Assembly: GCA_036677375.1 (NCBI GenBank) | Contig: JAVBWO010000024.1 | Coordinates: forward strand, 186,001-250,000 | Direction of reading: 5' to 3' | DNA: 64,000 nt | Source of the DNA: JAVBWO01 sp036677375 | GTDB taxonomy: Bacteria; Bacillota; Dehalobacteriia; UBA4068; UBA4997 | Shown: positions 52,999 through 61,867 of the stretch, in pieces | Layout of the letters: every line of letters begins with the position of its first letter | Position numbering within the stretch: position 1 is the first letter of the stretch | Program-made: the position numbers and the translations under genes | The notes under the pieces: model-generated | Told to the model about the DNA's origin: nothing | Database searches by the model: none | What the model saw: the letters and a program-made list of their open reading frames with translations, nothing else

Positions 52999-54384
52999 AT
53001 GGCCAATATCACAAAGCGCGGCGATTCCTACCGTATTAAGGTGTCCTGCGGCTATGATATTAACGGGACGCAGATTATAAAATCCACGACATGGAAACCG
53101 GAACCCGGTATGACGGAAAAGCAAATTGAAAAGGAATTGAACCGCCAGGCCGTAAAATTTGAAGAATTATGCGAAACCGGGCAGTTTTTGGACGGTAATA
53201 TCAAATTCGCCGAATTTGCCGAGCGCTGGATAGAGGAATATGCCAAACCCCAATTAAAGCCCCGTACTGTTGCCCGGTATCAAGACATGCTTGTTCGGAT
53301 CAATCAGGCAATCGGTCACTTAAAGCTCTGCAAAATACAGCCAAACCACTTGCTTGCCTTTTATAAGAATCTTGGCGAAGTCGGAATACGGCAGGATGCC
53401 ACATATAAACCTAAAATTGATTTTGCGGAGATGCTTAAAAATCGCCATTTGTCTAAAAGGGCCTTTGGTGAACAAGCCGGGGTGGCTGCGAATACCGTCG
53501 TGTCCCTCACCCGGGGGCACAATATCGGCGTTATTCCCATGAAGAAAATCTGCGAAGCCTTAGGAATCGATGCCGCCAAAGCATTTGAGAAAATTGATAA
53601 GAGCTCCGTCTTGTCAAACGGGACTATCCAGTATTATCACCGGACGATCTCCAGCGTCCTTTCCACAGCGGTGGAATGGCAGATCATACCCTACAATCCA
53701 TGCACAAGGGTCAAACCACCCAAAGTAGTCAAAAAGGAAGCCACGTACCTTGACGAAACAGAAGCCGCCAGGCTTTTGGAATGCCTGGACCAAGAAGACA
53801 TCAAATACCGGACCGCGATCACGCTTCTTTTATATTCAGGTTTACGCCGCGGCGAGCTATGCGGCCTGGAATGGAAGGATATCGATTTCGAACACGAGAT
53901 TCTGCATGTGCGAAGAGAATCCTTATATCTGAAAGGAAGAGGCGTTTTTGAAGATACTCCTAAAAATCTCTCGTCAATCAGAAGCTTAAAAATCCCCTCA
54001 GAAGCTCTTGAAATCTTAAAAACGTACAAACACTGGCAAGCCGAGCAACGAATCGCCCTAGGCGATAAATGGCGCAATAGCGACCGCATTTTTGTTACTT
54101 GGGATGGACAGCCTATCCATCCGGATACTTTGTCCGGATGGTTTCATGAATTTATCAAAAAGAATGATTTGCCGGAAATCTGCCTACATTCCCTCCGGCA
54201 CACAAACGCCACTTTACAGATCGCCGGTGGCGTACCGCTCCGGACAGTCTCAAGCCGCCTTGGCCACGCTCAAACCAGTACCACCAGCAATATCTACACC
54301 CACGCTATTCAAACAGCGGATGCCGCGGCTGCGGAAATCTTACAGGATATATTGCATCCGGGGAAACAAAAACCCGCAAATTAG
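52999..54384 (+). CDS. Tyrosine recombinase integrase with inserted helix-turn-helix
   Basis: 461 residues. An N-terminal arm-binding domain (about 1-65) and a core-binding SAM-like domain (about 66-220) precede the catalytic domain with LLLYSGLRRGELCGL (Arg I), LHSLRHTNATLQIA (His-x-x-Arg) and SNIYTHAI (Tyr nucleophile). Residues about 140-200 are an XRE-like helix-turn-helix insert (LSKRAFGEQAGVAANTVVSL). ATG behind AAGGAGG. It lies 185 bases from attR and should integrate the element into tRNA-Arg. Confidence 0.95.
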   Translation: MANITKRGDSYRIKVSCGYDINGTQIIKSTTWKPEPGMTEKQIEKELNRQAVKFEELCETGQFLDGNIKFAEFAERWIEEYAKPQLKPRTVARYQDMLVRINQAIGHLKLCKIQPNHLLAFYKNLGEVGIRQDATYKPKIDFAEMLKNRHLSKRAFGEQAGVAANTVVSLTRGHNIGVIPMKKICEALGIDAAKAFEKIDKSSVLSNGTIQYYHRTISSVLSTAVEWQIIPYNPCTRVKPPKVVKKEATYLDETEAARLLECLDQEDIKYRTAITLLLYSGLRRGELCGLEWKDIDFEHEILHVRRESLYLKGRGVFEDTPKNLSSIRSLKIPSEALEILKTYKHWQAEQRIALGDKWRNSDRIFVTWDGQPIHPDTLSGWFHEFIKKNDLPEICLHSLRHTNATLQIAGGVPLRTVSSRLGHAQTSTTSNIYTHAIQTADAAAAEILQDILHPGKQKPAN

Positions 54385-54394
54385 GATAAAAAAA

Positions 54395-54513
54395 TGACCA
54401 AATTAAAAAAGACGTATCCTTCTCTGGATATGTCTTTTTTCTCTGTTAAACCATGTTATTTTATGCTGGTCTACACTCTTTTTTAATGACCATAATGACC
54501 AAATAATGACCAA
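54395..54513. promoter_or_regulatory. Putative integrase arm-type sites (right)
   Basis: TGACCAA occurs at 54395, 54496 and 54507, with TGACCAT at 54487. The last pair has the same 11-base spacing seen inside attL. They lie 55-175 bases from attR. Confidence 0.55.
54405..54440 (+). terminator. Integrase terminator
   Basis: AAAGAC-g-TATCC pairs with GGATA-t-GTCTTT around a 6-base loop and ends in a T-run, 20 bases after the integrase stop. Confidence 0.8.
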
Positions 54514-54530
54514 GCCTGTTCTTTTGGTAT

Positions 54531-54559
54531 AAAAAAGCACTTAGCTTTTTGCTAAGTGC
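54531..54559 (-). terminator. Element-borne terminator for the tRNA-Gly/tRNA-Arg transcript
   Basis: GCACTTAGC/GCTAAGTGC with a 5-base loop is followed by TTTTTT on the minus strand, 9 bases past the tRNA-Arg CCA end. It lies inside the element, so the element supplies the terminator that replaces the native one now at 17645. Confidence 0.82.
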
Positions 54560-54568
54560 CTGCTATAT

Positions 54569-54645
<77 letters not shown>

Positions 54646-54650
54646 ATAAT

Positions 54651-54724
54651 TGGAGCGGGTGATGGGAATCGAACCCACGTGACCAGCTTGGAAGGCTGGA
54701 GCTCTGCCATTGAGCTACACCCGC
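54651..54724 (-). tRNA. tRNA-Gly (anticodon UCC)
   Basis: A cloverleaf with acceptor GCGGGTG/CACCCGC, anticodon loop CTTCCAA, T-loop TTCGATT and encoded CCA. It lies 5 bases upstream of tRNA-Arg in the same transcript. The stretch 54725-54939 is AT-rich without a gene. Confidence 0.96.
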
Positions 54725-54939
54725 ATAATGCAACATACCATAGTATAAACTAAAATGCCAATTCATGCAAGAGGTTTCCTATTTAAAAAATCAAATCATT
54801 TTGGAAAAATTTATTTATCAATGCAACCTATTTTTTGATCCACATGCCAAAACATTCATACCGCACAACGAAAAAATTTTCGGCAGGCTTTGCCAAAGTC
54901 CTGCCAACCAGGAATAATCAAAAATCATTCATTTTAAAT

Positions 54940-55542
54940 TTATTTCATTTGTTCTTTAAGGTCTTGCAGCAGGATATTGGCCTTGGCAAGCGCTTTGGCC
55001 CGGTGGCTTAAGGTATTTTTCTCCGCCATAGACAATTGGGCCACCGTTTTATCAAGCTGCGGCAAATATAAAAGAGAATCGTAGCCAAAACCGCCCTCAC
55101 CTACCGGTTTCTCGCCTATGATTCCTTCACAGCAGCCATTGCAAACCTTGACGCCACCTCCGGGCAAAGCGATGGCGATGGCGCAGCGGAAACGGGCGGT
55201 TCTTCCTTGTCGCGGCACCCCCTCTAAAAGCCGCAGCAGCTTGGCGTTATTGGCCACGTCGTTTTTCTCTTCTCCGGCAAAGCGGGCGGAATAGACGCCG
55301 GGCGCGCCGGAGAGATAATCCACCTCCAGACCGGAGTCATCCGCTAAGGTCAAAAGACCTGTGGCCTTCGCCGCCGCCAGCGCCTTGATGGAGGCATTGG
55401 CCTCAAAGGTTGCGCCGTCTTCCGGCGGCAAAATAATTTCCGGGAAATCATGCAATGTATAAATGATAAAATCCGTATCCGCCAATATATATTTTATTTC
55501 TTCCACCTTATGCCGGTTACTGGTGGCCAGCAGTAATTTCAT
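54940..55542 (-). CDS. rdgB: XTP/dITP diphosphatase (RdgB/HAM1)
   Basis: 200 residues. It removes non-canonical purine nucleoside triphosphates from the pool. The substrate-binding start LLLATSNRHKVEEIKYIL, the catalytic LTLADDSGLEVDYLSGAPGV and SARFAGE motifs, and GGFGYDSLLYLP are all present. Confidence 0.95.
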   Translation of the reverse strand: MKLLLATSNRHKVEEIKYILADTDFIIYTLHDFPEIILPPEDGATFEANASIKALAAAKATGLLTLADDSGLEVDYLSGAPGVYSARFAGEEKNDVANNAKLLRLLEGVPRQGRTARFRCAIAIALPGGGVKVCNGCCEGIIGEKPVGEGGFGYDSLLYLPQLDKTVAQLSMAEKNTLSHRAKALAKANILLQDLKEQMK

Positions 55543-55829
55543 TGTTTCGTCCTCCGTCCGCCATTCTTTTTCTATCTTTCTCTTATTCTTTTTGTAATTT
55601 TCATTTCTTGTTTCGGGTCTTTTATCTTAAACTTTTTATTACGACTGATGACTATCTGACAACTATCTGACAACTGTCACGATGGTACTGGTTCTAAGTT
55701 ATAGGACAAAAATTGGCCGTATGCTGTGCCGGCAGGCTACGGTCATCCGCAACAGGATAACACCATCCTGCCGTCCAATTTTCAAGTATCTTTATCATAG
55801 CATCAAAAAACCGTTTGGTAAAGAAAAAA

Positions 55830-55897
55830 GGTTCCGGCAGCTTTTGCGGACTATCGGCAAATCGTTGATTTGCCTCGCCCGGAAAAGAACCGGAACC
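55830..55897 (-). terminator. Compound terminator after the GerMN lipoprotein gene
   Basis: An 8-bp outer stem (GGTTCCGG/CCGGAACC) encloses a perfect inner hairpin (GGCAAATC/GATTTGCC with a 3-base loop at 55856-55874). The minus strand then runs TTTTTT. It is larger than a simple terminator and could include a regulatory fold. The remainder of 55543-55946 shows no convincing gene. Confidence 0.65.
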
Positions 55898-55946
55898 CAT
55901 CATTATATTGTGGCATTAGGGAGAAAAATATACCGCGCAATTTGAT

Positions 55947-56582
55947 TTACGGCAGAATCATTGACTCGTTTCTGGCCATAGCCTCCGAAACATCCACATG
56001 ACCGCCGATGGTATCCAGCTGTTTTCCATTTACCCAGATCTGTACCTGATCAATGCTGGAAAATTGCGTCAGGGTATTGACAATGGAATAAACCATCAAT
56101 TCTTCTTCCATGACGCCGCCGGAATAATTTTCCGACAATTGGCTGCTGAAATCAACGATACACAAACCATCCGGTTTCACATTGATGTCCCGCAGAACCG
56201 TGCCTTCCGGAATGGTGCGCAATAAGCCCGTGGAAGCATCCGGCCCTTCAATAAGCTGCTCTACGGTAGCCCTGGCAATGCCCTCCACCTTTGGAATGGG
56301 TACCGTCACCGGTTTTAGGCCTTGCCCTTCGGCATCGGCAAAGTACAACACCACTTCTTTCATTTCTCCTGGCGTCTCAGACTTTTCTTCGGCACCTAAT
56401 TGTGTATCACCGGTTTGCTCGGGCGTTGATTCCGGATTGGCAGACTGGCTTTCGTTTTTGCCTTCCGACACGCCGCTCTTCCAAGCTTCCAATTTGTCTA
56501 ACAGGACACAACCGGACAATACCAATGCTACCACTCCTACCAAGGCGATCAGCAGGATTATTTTTTTCGGCGCTTTTTGCAT
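55947..56582 (-). CDS. GerMN-domain lipoprotein
   Basis: 211 residues. A lipoprotein signal peptide with lipobox VLSGC places the lipidated cysteine at residue 25. A Glu/Ser-rich linker (about 30-70) is followed by a GerMN domain (EVVLYFADAEGQGLKPVTVP, VEQLIEGPDASTGLLRTIP, IDQVQIWVNGKQLDTIGGHV). GerM-type proteins function in sporulation or germination. The domain is single here. Confidence 0.88.
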   Translation of the reverse strand: MQKAPKKIILLIALVGVVALVLSGCVLLDKLEAWKSGVSEGKNESQSANPESTPEQTGDTQLGAEEKSETPGEMKEVVLYFADAEGQGLKPVTVPIPKVEGIARATVEQLIEGPDASTGLLRTIPEGTVLRDINVKPDGLCIVDFSSQLSENYSGGVMEEELMVYSIVNTLTQFSSIDQVQIWVNGKQLDTIGGHVDVSEAMARNESMILP

Positions 56583-56778
56583 TATGTCTTCCTCCCCTTA
56601 GCTTTTTGTAATTGATAAAAGTATATTATGGAAGGATACGCTTTAGTACAAAGTCCTGGGATATCCCGCAAGCGACACAAAAACTGTTGCACTGCTGGTA
56701 CAATCCTGTATTTTTATATCTTTAATATGCTCGTGCAATGTCACGCGCCAATTTTTTTGAATTTTGAAAAGCATGTAT

Positions 56779-56812
56779 AAAAAAGCAGGGGCGGCATTGC
56801 CCCTGCTTTTTT
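56779..56812 (-). terminator. Terminator after the ACT-domain gene
   Basis: A GCAGGGGC/GCCCCTGC stem with A-runs and T-runs on both sides lies about 40 bases past the ACT gene stop on the minus strand; it may also work in the other direction. Confidence 0.85.
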
Positions 56813-56848
56813 GTTTATATCAAGTATGATTCAAGTGCGCTAAAGTGC

Positions 56849-57283
56849 CTATTGTCCGTATACTTCATCACCGCTTAAAACAGCGATACCGGCTTCTTTC
56901 AAAGCAGCCATGGCAATCTCCGGACGCGCTACCCGGCATACGGTGATAGCACGGCGGTCCTGATTGCCCATAAAGGCATACATATATTCCAGATTCACCT
57001 TGGCGTCATGGAAGATTCGCAAGACCTGCGCCAGGCCGCCCGGCTTATCTTCTACCGCCACGGCAAAAACATTGGTGGTGCTGACGGCAAAACCCTCATT
57101 CTTCAAAATCTGATATGCTTCATCAGGCTTGTTCACGATGAGCCGCAGAATACCGAAATCCGATGTATCCGCAATAGACAGCGCTCTGATATTAATATCG
57201 CCATTGGCCAATACATCGGTCACCCGGGACAAACGTCCGCTTTTATTCTCCAAAAAAACCGAAATCTGTTTGATATCCATCAT
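56849..57283 (-). CDS. Tandem ACT-domain amino-acid-binding protein
   Basis: 144 residues made of two ACT domains (QISVFLENKSGRLSRVTDVL and NVFAVAVEDKPGGLAQVLRI). Such proteins accompany phenylacetate-CoA ligase genes and bind an aromatic or branched-chain amino acid. It lies 70 bases after paaK in the same T-box-controlled transcript. Confidence 0.9.
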   Translation of the reverse strand: MMDIKQISVFLENKSGRLSRVTDVLANGDINIRALSIADTSDFGILRLIVNKPDEAYQILKNEGFAVSTTNVFAVAVEDKPGGLAQVLRIFHDAKVNLEYMYAFMGNQDRRAITVCRVARPEIAMAALKEAGIAVLSGDEVYGQ

Positions 57284-57353
57284 CGCGCCTCCTCATTGAT
57301 TCACTGACTTGTTTTTATAGTTCCACATCCATCACGATTTCCCCTGCCGCTTT

Positions 57354-58652
57354 TTATAATTTTCTCTTATCCGTTACCCGTACCGCTTTTCCTTCGCTGC
57401 GGGCCAGCGTCTTAGGCTCTACCAAGGTGATCTTGCAGCTGATACCGATGATCTGTTCGATCTGCCGTTTGATCCTTTTCGCCACGTCTTCCAGATGACC
57501 AACCTGGTCTGAGAACAGTTGAGGCGTCATTTCCACCATGACCTCCAGCGTATCCAAGTTGCCTATCCGGTCCACTACCAAATGATAATGGGGAGAAGTT
57601 TCTCCCATCTCCAATAAAGCGCTTTCAATCTGGGAAGGAAAGACATTGACGCCCCGGATGATCAGCATGTCGTCGCTTCTGCCGGTGATGCGCTCCAAAC
57701 GGGCATGGGTACGGCCGCAGGCGCAAGGTTTCACTAAGAGGCAGGAAAGATCCCGGGTACGGTAGCGGATCAGAGGCATTCCCTCCTTGGTAATGCAGGA
57801 GATGACGACCTCGCCTTTTTGGCCGTAGGGCAATACCTCGCCCGTTTCGGGATTGATGATCTCCACATAGAAATGATCTTCCGCAATATGCAGGCCGTCC
57901 TGAGCCTGACACTCCATGGCAACACCTGGGCCCATGACCTCGCTCAAGCCGTAGATGTCATGCGCTTTCAGATTCAAGGCCCGTTCGATTTCCAGACGCA
58001 TGGCATTGGACCAAGGTTCGGCTCCTAAAATTGCTGCTTTTAAATGAATATCCTTGACGGTCATCCCCATTTCGGCCATAGCTTCCGCCAGGAACAAAGC
58101 ATAAGAAGGCGTACAAGCCAGCATTGTGCTGCCCAGGTCGGTCATTAGGGTCAACTGCCTTTTGGTATTGCCGCCGGAAGCCGGGATCACCGAAGCGCCC
58201 AATCTTTCGCCGCCGTAGTGCAAACCTAACCCACCGGTGAACAAACCATAGCCATAACCAACCTGCAAAATATCGCCCTTGGTTCCGCCGGCCATGGTCA
58301 GTGCCCGGGCAATCAAGTCAGCCCAAGTGTCTATGTCTTTTTTCGTATAGCATACCACCGTCGGTTTGCCGGTAGTGCCGGAGGAAGCGTGGGTCCTTAT
58401 GATCTCCGTCATAGGCACCGCTACTCTGCCGTAAGGATAGCTGTCCCGCAGATTCTGCTTGGTAGTGAAAGGCAGATTCTTCACATCGTCTAAGGTTTTA
58501 ATATCCTGTGGCACAATACCCTTTTCTTCCATTGCTTTGCGATAAGGCGCCACATGTTCGTAATTCCGCCGTACGGCATCCTGCAGGCGGGCAAGCTGTA
58601 AAGCCGACAGTTCATCCCTGCTCATACACTCGACTTTCTCATTCCAATACAT
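57354..58652 (-). CDS. paaK: Phenylacetate-CoA ligase
   Basis: 432 residues of the adenylate-forming family, converting an aryl acetate to its CoA thioester in aromatic amino acid fermentation. It has the ATP-binding loop ASSGTTGKPTVVCYTKKD, LGAEPWSNAMR, YGLSEVMGPGVAMEC, and RTRDLSCLLVKPCACG. The ATG at 58652 follows AAGGAGG. The frame extends 43 codons upstream, but those codons overlap the T-box terminator and are not translated. Confidence 0.93.
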   Translation of the reverse strand: MYWNEKVECMSRDELSALQLARLQDAVRRNYEHVAPYRKAMEEKGIVPQDIKTLDDVKNLPFTTKQNLRDSYPYGRVAVPMTEIIRTHASSGTTGKPTVVCYTKKDIDTWADLIARALTMAGGTKGDILQVGYGYGLFTGGLGLHYGGERLGASVIPASGGNTKRQLTLMTDLGSTMLACTPSYALFLAEAMAEMGMTVKDIHLKAAILGAEPWSNAMRLEIERALNLKAHDIYGLSEVMGPGVAMECQAQDGLHIAEDHFYVEIINPETGEVLPYGQKGEVVISCITKEGMPLIRYRTRDLSCLLVKPCACGRTHARLERITGRSDDMLIIRGVNVFPSQIESALLEMGETSPHYHLVVDRIGNLDTLEVMVEMTPQLFSDQVGHLEDVAKRIKRQIEQIIGISCKITLVEPKTLARSEGKAVRVTDKRKL

Positions 58653-58694
58653 TTTAATTCCTCCTTGCTTTATTAAAATTTGAAATTTGAAAAA

Positions 58695-59040
58695 CAAAAT
58701 AAAAAAAGCCTGCTCATCCCTTCTTGGGACGATGCAGACCGTGGTACCACCCAAATTGGCTTTTTCAAAAAGCCGTCTCAACCAGGCACCGGTTTTGACC
58801 TAAAAAAAGCTCTTTGCCTCAAGGACAAAAAGCAAGACCACCTCAAAGGACAAAGTACGAGGCAAAAAACCTGATACCCGTTTCCTGTAACGTGGAAAAA
58901 CCGGCGCGGGCTAACGGCAAAAAGCTTTCACCCTTGCAGCTCGGGAGGGAATTTCCATTGCCGCCGCTTTAGAATGCTTCCAGTTTACAACATCCATTCC
59001 CTGGAAAGCGGGATGGCCATGTACTTGTCTCCGTCATAGC
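58695..59040 (-). promoter_or_regulatory. T-box riboswitch leader of paaK
   Basis: The conserved T-box sequence GGGTGGTACCACG (58740-58752, minus strand) is followed by the terminator GTCTGCATCGTCCC/GGGATGAGCAGGC and a T7 run (58701-58739). A GA-motif of Stem I (GGAGACAAGTA) occurs near 59020-59032. The leader should read through when its cognate tRNA is uncharged. The gene context suggests an aromatic amino acid, but the specifier codon could not be fixed by eye. Confidence 0.9.
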
Positions 59041-59172
59041 TTATTTTTATATAATATGGGTGTATATTAGCACATTTGAAAAAAATTTGCAACATTTTTC
59101 ATGTTTTTTAACACATATTTTTTTTTAAACCAGCCATAATAGGAACGCAACACACAAAAAGGAGGATCAATT

Positions 59173-59406
59173 ATGACCATCAAAAAAGAAAGTCAAACCA
59201 GTCAAGACACCAATAGAAGCAATACCACTACCAGCAAAACCGGTGGAAATACCACCAGCAACAATGGCGGCGGCAGCATGGGCGGGAGAACGACTTCCGA
59301 TACCGGTACCAAAACCTCTTCCGAAAGCAGCACCAGAACCTCTTCTCAGAATACCCACAAAAGCGGCGGCAGCATGGGTTGCAGCAGCAGCAACAAACAA
59401 GAATAA
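59173..59406 (+). CDS. Small Ser/Thr/Gly-rich protein (77 aa)
   Basis: A low-complexity sequence with 3 lysine/arginine-separated blocks (TTTSKTGGNTTSNNGGGSMG, RTTSDTGTKTSSESSTRTSS) and the phrase GGSMG repeated, ending in a single cysteine (SMGCSSSNKQE). A textbook ribosome-binding site (AAAAGGAGG) and a terminator at 59427 indicate a real gene. Function unknown; a spore-coat-like or disordered protein is possible. Confidence 0.6.
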   Translation: MTIKKESQTSQDTNRSNTTTSKTGGNTTSNNGGGSMGGRTTSDTGTKTSSESSTRTSSQNTHKSGGSMGCSSSNKQE

Positions 59407-59426
59407 CAAAAGTACAATCCCCCGGA

Positions 59427-59460
59427 GAAAGCCCTGCGGTTAAAGCAGGGCTTTCTTCTA
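59427..59460 (+). terminator. Terminator after the Ser/Thr-rich protein gene
   Basis: An 11-bp stem (GAAAGCCCTGC/GCAGGGCTTTC) with a 7-base loop and a T-rich tail, 20 bases past the stop. Confidence 0.82.
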
Positions 59461-59491
59461 TTTGTAAATTTTTTAAAATTTCTAAGCTTAC

Positions 59492-59526
59492 AAAAAAAGA
59501 CCGATATTAATACCGGTCTTTTTTTA
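59492..59526 (-). terminator. Terminator after the 194-residue hypothetical gene
   Basis: AAAGACCG/CGGTCTTT stem between A and T runs, about 10 bases beyond the stop at 59537. It can also back up the plus-strand terminator. Confidence 0.78.
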
Positions 59527-59536
59527 TTTATATGAT

Positions 59537-60121
59537 CTATCCTGCATAGAAACGGGCGGAATCTTCACATTTTTTACGGCAAAGCTTAATCTCCGCACCA
59601 TATTTATTTTCAGGATTATTTTGCAAATTTAAAAGGGGTGTATTATATGCGATCAACCCCAAAACCGAGCCTGTTACGGCTGGCTTATCCATAGGAATAA
59701 AAGCCGCTAGTAGGTTTTCCGCCATCCATTGAGACAGTTTTTCATCACTTGCTCCATCCAGTGCATAATTGCTGAACCGGGCCGTATCTTCTTCATCCTG
59801 CGAACGGGGAACGGGGATCAAATCGTAACGGTTCCACAGCAAAGCCGCCAGGGACCGGCGAATGGTGGAATAACCCGTACGTCCATTATAAAAATGCCGT
59901 TTGGCATCCTCTCCCGCTTCCGCTACAAAAATGATCTTGGGTTCCTCCGCCTGCCATAAGCCGAATCCTAATTCGCTGCCCTGGTAAGCGACGGCGACAA
60001 TTCCATGGTTATTGCAGATTTTTTCTTTCATTTCTTCGGTGAGAGGTACCAGATTTTCCATGATTTTCGCCGTCAGTTGACGGCTTTGCTCCCAGGTGAT
60101 AGCACCCTCCATTAAAGACAT
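59537..60121 (-). CDS. Hypothetical protein (194 aa)
   Basis: A soluble mixed alpha/beta protein (GIVAVAYQGSELGFGLWQAE; KIIFVAEAGEDAKRHFYNGR) with three cysteines near the end (LCRKKCEDSARFYAG) and one near residue 36. No catalytic motif or family is recognised. It is separated from hpt by 95 bases and a weak gap, so it may share a transcript with it. Confidence 0.65.
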   Translation of the reverse strand: MSLMEGAITWEQSRQLTAKIMENLVPLTEEMKEKICNNHGIVAVAYQGSELGFGLWQAEEPKIIFVAEAGEDAKRHFYNGRTGYSTIRRSLAALLWNRYDLIPVPRSQDEEDTARFSNYALDGASDEKLSQWMAENLLAAFIPMDKPAVTGSVLGLIAYNTPLLNLQNNPENKYGAEIKLCRKKCEDSARFYAG

Positions 60122-60216
60122 ATTAAGCCCCCCTCATAAAAGTTGGTTTATTTTAGAGTATAAAAATTTCTTTTGTTTTATGCCTGGCTCAAGCCGCCGT
60201 ACTTCTTATTTGTTTC

Positions 60217-60771
60217 TTATTTTTCGTAGACCCAGCGGTTCAAGATGCCGATAAAGGGAAGCTGCCGATATTTTCCGGCATAATCCAGCCCATAACCTAC
60301 AACAAATTCGTCCGGGATGGTGTAACCGCAAAAATCCGTATTCATATTGGTGGTGCGGCGTTCCACCTTGTCCAAAAAAGCACACAGCCGAATAGAAGCC
60401 GGTTCTCTGCTATATAACATCTGTGTCAATTGCCGCAAGGTATTGCCGGTATCAATGATATCCTCCACGATCAGAACATGTTTTCCCTTGATATCCGTTT
60501 CAATGTCTTTGGTGATGATAACCTGCCCGGAGGAAATGGCAGAATCACCATAACTGGAGACCCGCATAAAATCCAACTGAAGATCCAAGTTGATCTTGCG
60601 CACCAAATCACTCAAAAAAATCACAGCTCCGTGCAAAATGCCGATAACCACAATCTGGTTGACGCCTTGTTCCTGATAATAATGGGTGATTTCTTCCCCC
60701 AACTCCGCGACCCGCCGGTTGATGGATGCTTCGTCAAACAAAACTTTGCTGATGATCTCCTCCCGCATCAT
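60217..60771 (-). CDS. hpt: Hypoxanthine phosphoribosyltransferase
   Basis: 184 residues. Purine salvage enzyme converting hypoxanthine or guanine to IMP or GMP. The PRPP-binding motif HVLIVEDIIDTGNTL, the flexible-loop MRVSSYGDSA and FVVGYGLDYAGKYRQLPFIG are clear. Either of two adjacent ATGs may be the start. Confidence 0.95.
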   Translation of the reverse strand: MMREEIISKVLFDEASINRRVAELGEEITHYYQEQGVNQIVVIGILHGAVIFLSDLVRKINLDLQLDFMRVSSYGDSAISSGQVIITKDIETDIKGKHVLIVEDIIDTGNTLRQLTQMLYSREPASIRLCAFLDKVERRTTNMNTDFCGYTIPDEFVVGYGLDYAGKYRQLPFIGILNRWVYEK

Positions 60772-60920
60772 CCTGCCTCCTTAAACACACATACAATTTG
60801 TCTATTACTATTTCTGTAGCAGAAAGAAAATCCCTGCTTCTTTTTATGATAACTTGGTTATAAGTATAAAATTTTTTTTCTTTAATAAGTTATATAAAAA
60901 GGATGAGGAGCGTCTGTCCT

Positions 60921-61619
60921 ATGAAAAAACCGCATTTAAATTTTCCCCGGCTTCTTCTCATTTTATTAGTGCTAGCCGTTTTAGGAACCTTATTTTTTGT
61001 TTTTGCCGCTAAAAGCAATTCGGCTGCTTCGCCGGAGCCGACCCAGCTGGTCAAAACAGCACTGACCAATACCTTGTCCGCCAAGGGACTGGCATTTGAA
61101 AGCCAAAGCTCTCTGGAAATTTCCGACAAAAAACTGATCTACGGTAATTTATCCGGCATCACAGATGGCAAAGGTAATTTTTATATGGAAGGCACCCTTT
61201 TGGGAGATCCCCTGGAGCTTTATTATATTGACGGCGCGATTTACATAAAAGATCCCTTGACAGGCCAATGGCAGGAAACCGCCACCCGGGACGCTTCCTT
61301 GCCGGATACGCCGGAATTGAATCCCCTGGCCAACCTGGAGATCACTGATACCGGCGCCTGCACCATTTTAGAAACCAGCGGTCACTTTTATAAAACGACC
61401 TATAAAATTCAATGTCAGCCTACTCTTTCTGATCCCTGGATCAACGAAAATTTTTATGATATCGTCTACACCTTCTGGATCAGCGGCAAAGATCCCTATA
61501 TTGATAAAGTGGAAATCAGTGCTAAGACCGCATCCCAGGACATTGTCGGTCTTTTGCATATTACCATCAGACTTTCCGATTTCAATCATGAATTCCATCT
61601 GCAGAATCCCCTGCCCTAA
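60921..61619 (+). CDS. Membrane-anchored lipoprotein-like protein
   Basis: 232 residues. An N-terminal transmembrane anchor (FPRLLLILLVLAVLGTLFFV) is followed by a beta-rich extracellular domain (SQSSLEISDKKLIYGNLSGI; GKGNFYMEGTLLGDPLELYY; YTFWISGKDPYIDKVEISAK). The pattern resembles LppX/LolA-like or DUF-type half-barrel folds that bind lipids. No lipobox cysteine. The ATG at 60921 lies behind GAGGAG. Confidence 0.65.
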   Translation: MKKPHLNFPRLLLILLVLAVLGTLFFVFAAKSNSAASPEPTQLVKTALTNTLSAKGLAFESQSSLEISDKKLIYGNLSGITDGKGNFYMEGTLLGDPLELYYIDGAIYIKDPLTGQWQETATRDASLPDTPELNPLANLEITDTGACTILETSGHFYKTTYKIQCQPTLSDPWINENFYDIVYTFWISGKDPYIDKVEISAKTASQDIVGLLHITIRLSDFNHEFHLQNPLP

Positions 61620-61751
61620 CCGATGGAATGATTCTTGATATACAAAAACACTCAGGAAGTGTATTTCTTTTGGCAATTATGGGCATACCTGTCAATATGT
61701 GTCTTTTTGGTTTCGCAAAATATCTGTTATATAATATATCGGTTCTTGATT

Positions 61752-61792
61752 GAAAAAAGCAAGCCCCGGCAGATTTAATCTGCCGGGGCTTA
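61752..61792 (-). terminator. groEL terminator
   Basis: A perfect 14-bp stem (AAGCCCCGGCAGAT and complement) with a 3-base loop, followed on the minus strand by GCTTTTTTC, about 75 bases past the groEL stop. Confidence 0.88.
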
Positions 61793-61867
61793 TTGCCTTG
61801 CGCCTGGCAAGGTAATTTTTCAAAACGGCTTTCTATATTGTTACATCATGTCTATGGCATTATGCCG

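Noticed and set aside
55682..55945. An 87-codon plus-strand frame and a 69-codon minus-strand frame between rdgB and the GerMN gene
   Set aside because: Both are arginine- or proline-rich with no ribosome-binding site and overlap the compound terminator.
58653..58781. A 43-codon upstream extension of the paaK frame
   Set aside because: It overlaps the T-box antiterminator/terminator, has no ribosome-binding site, and the ATG at 58652 has a strong one.
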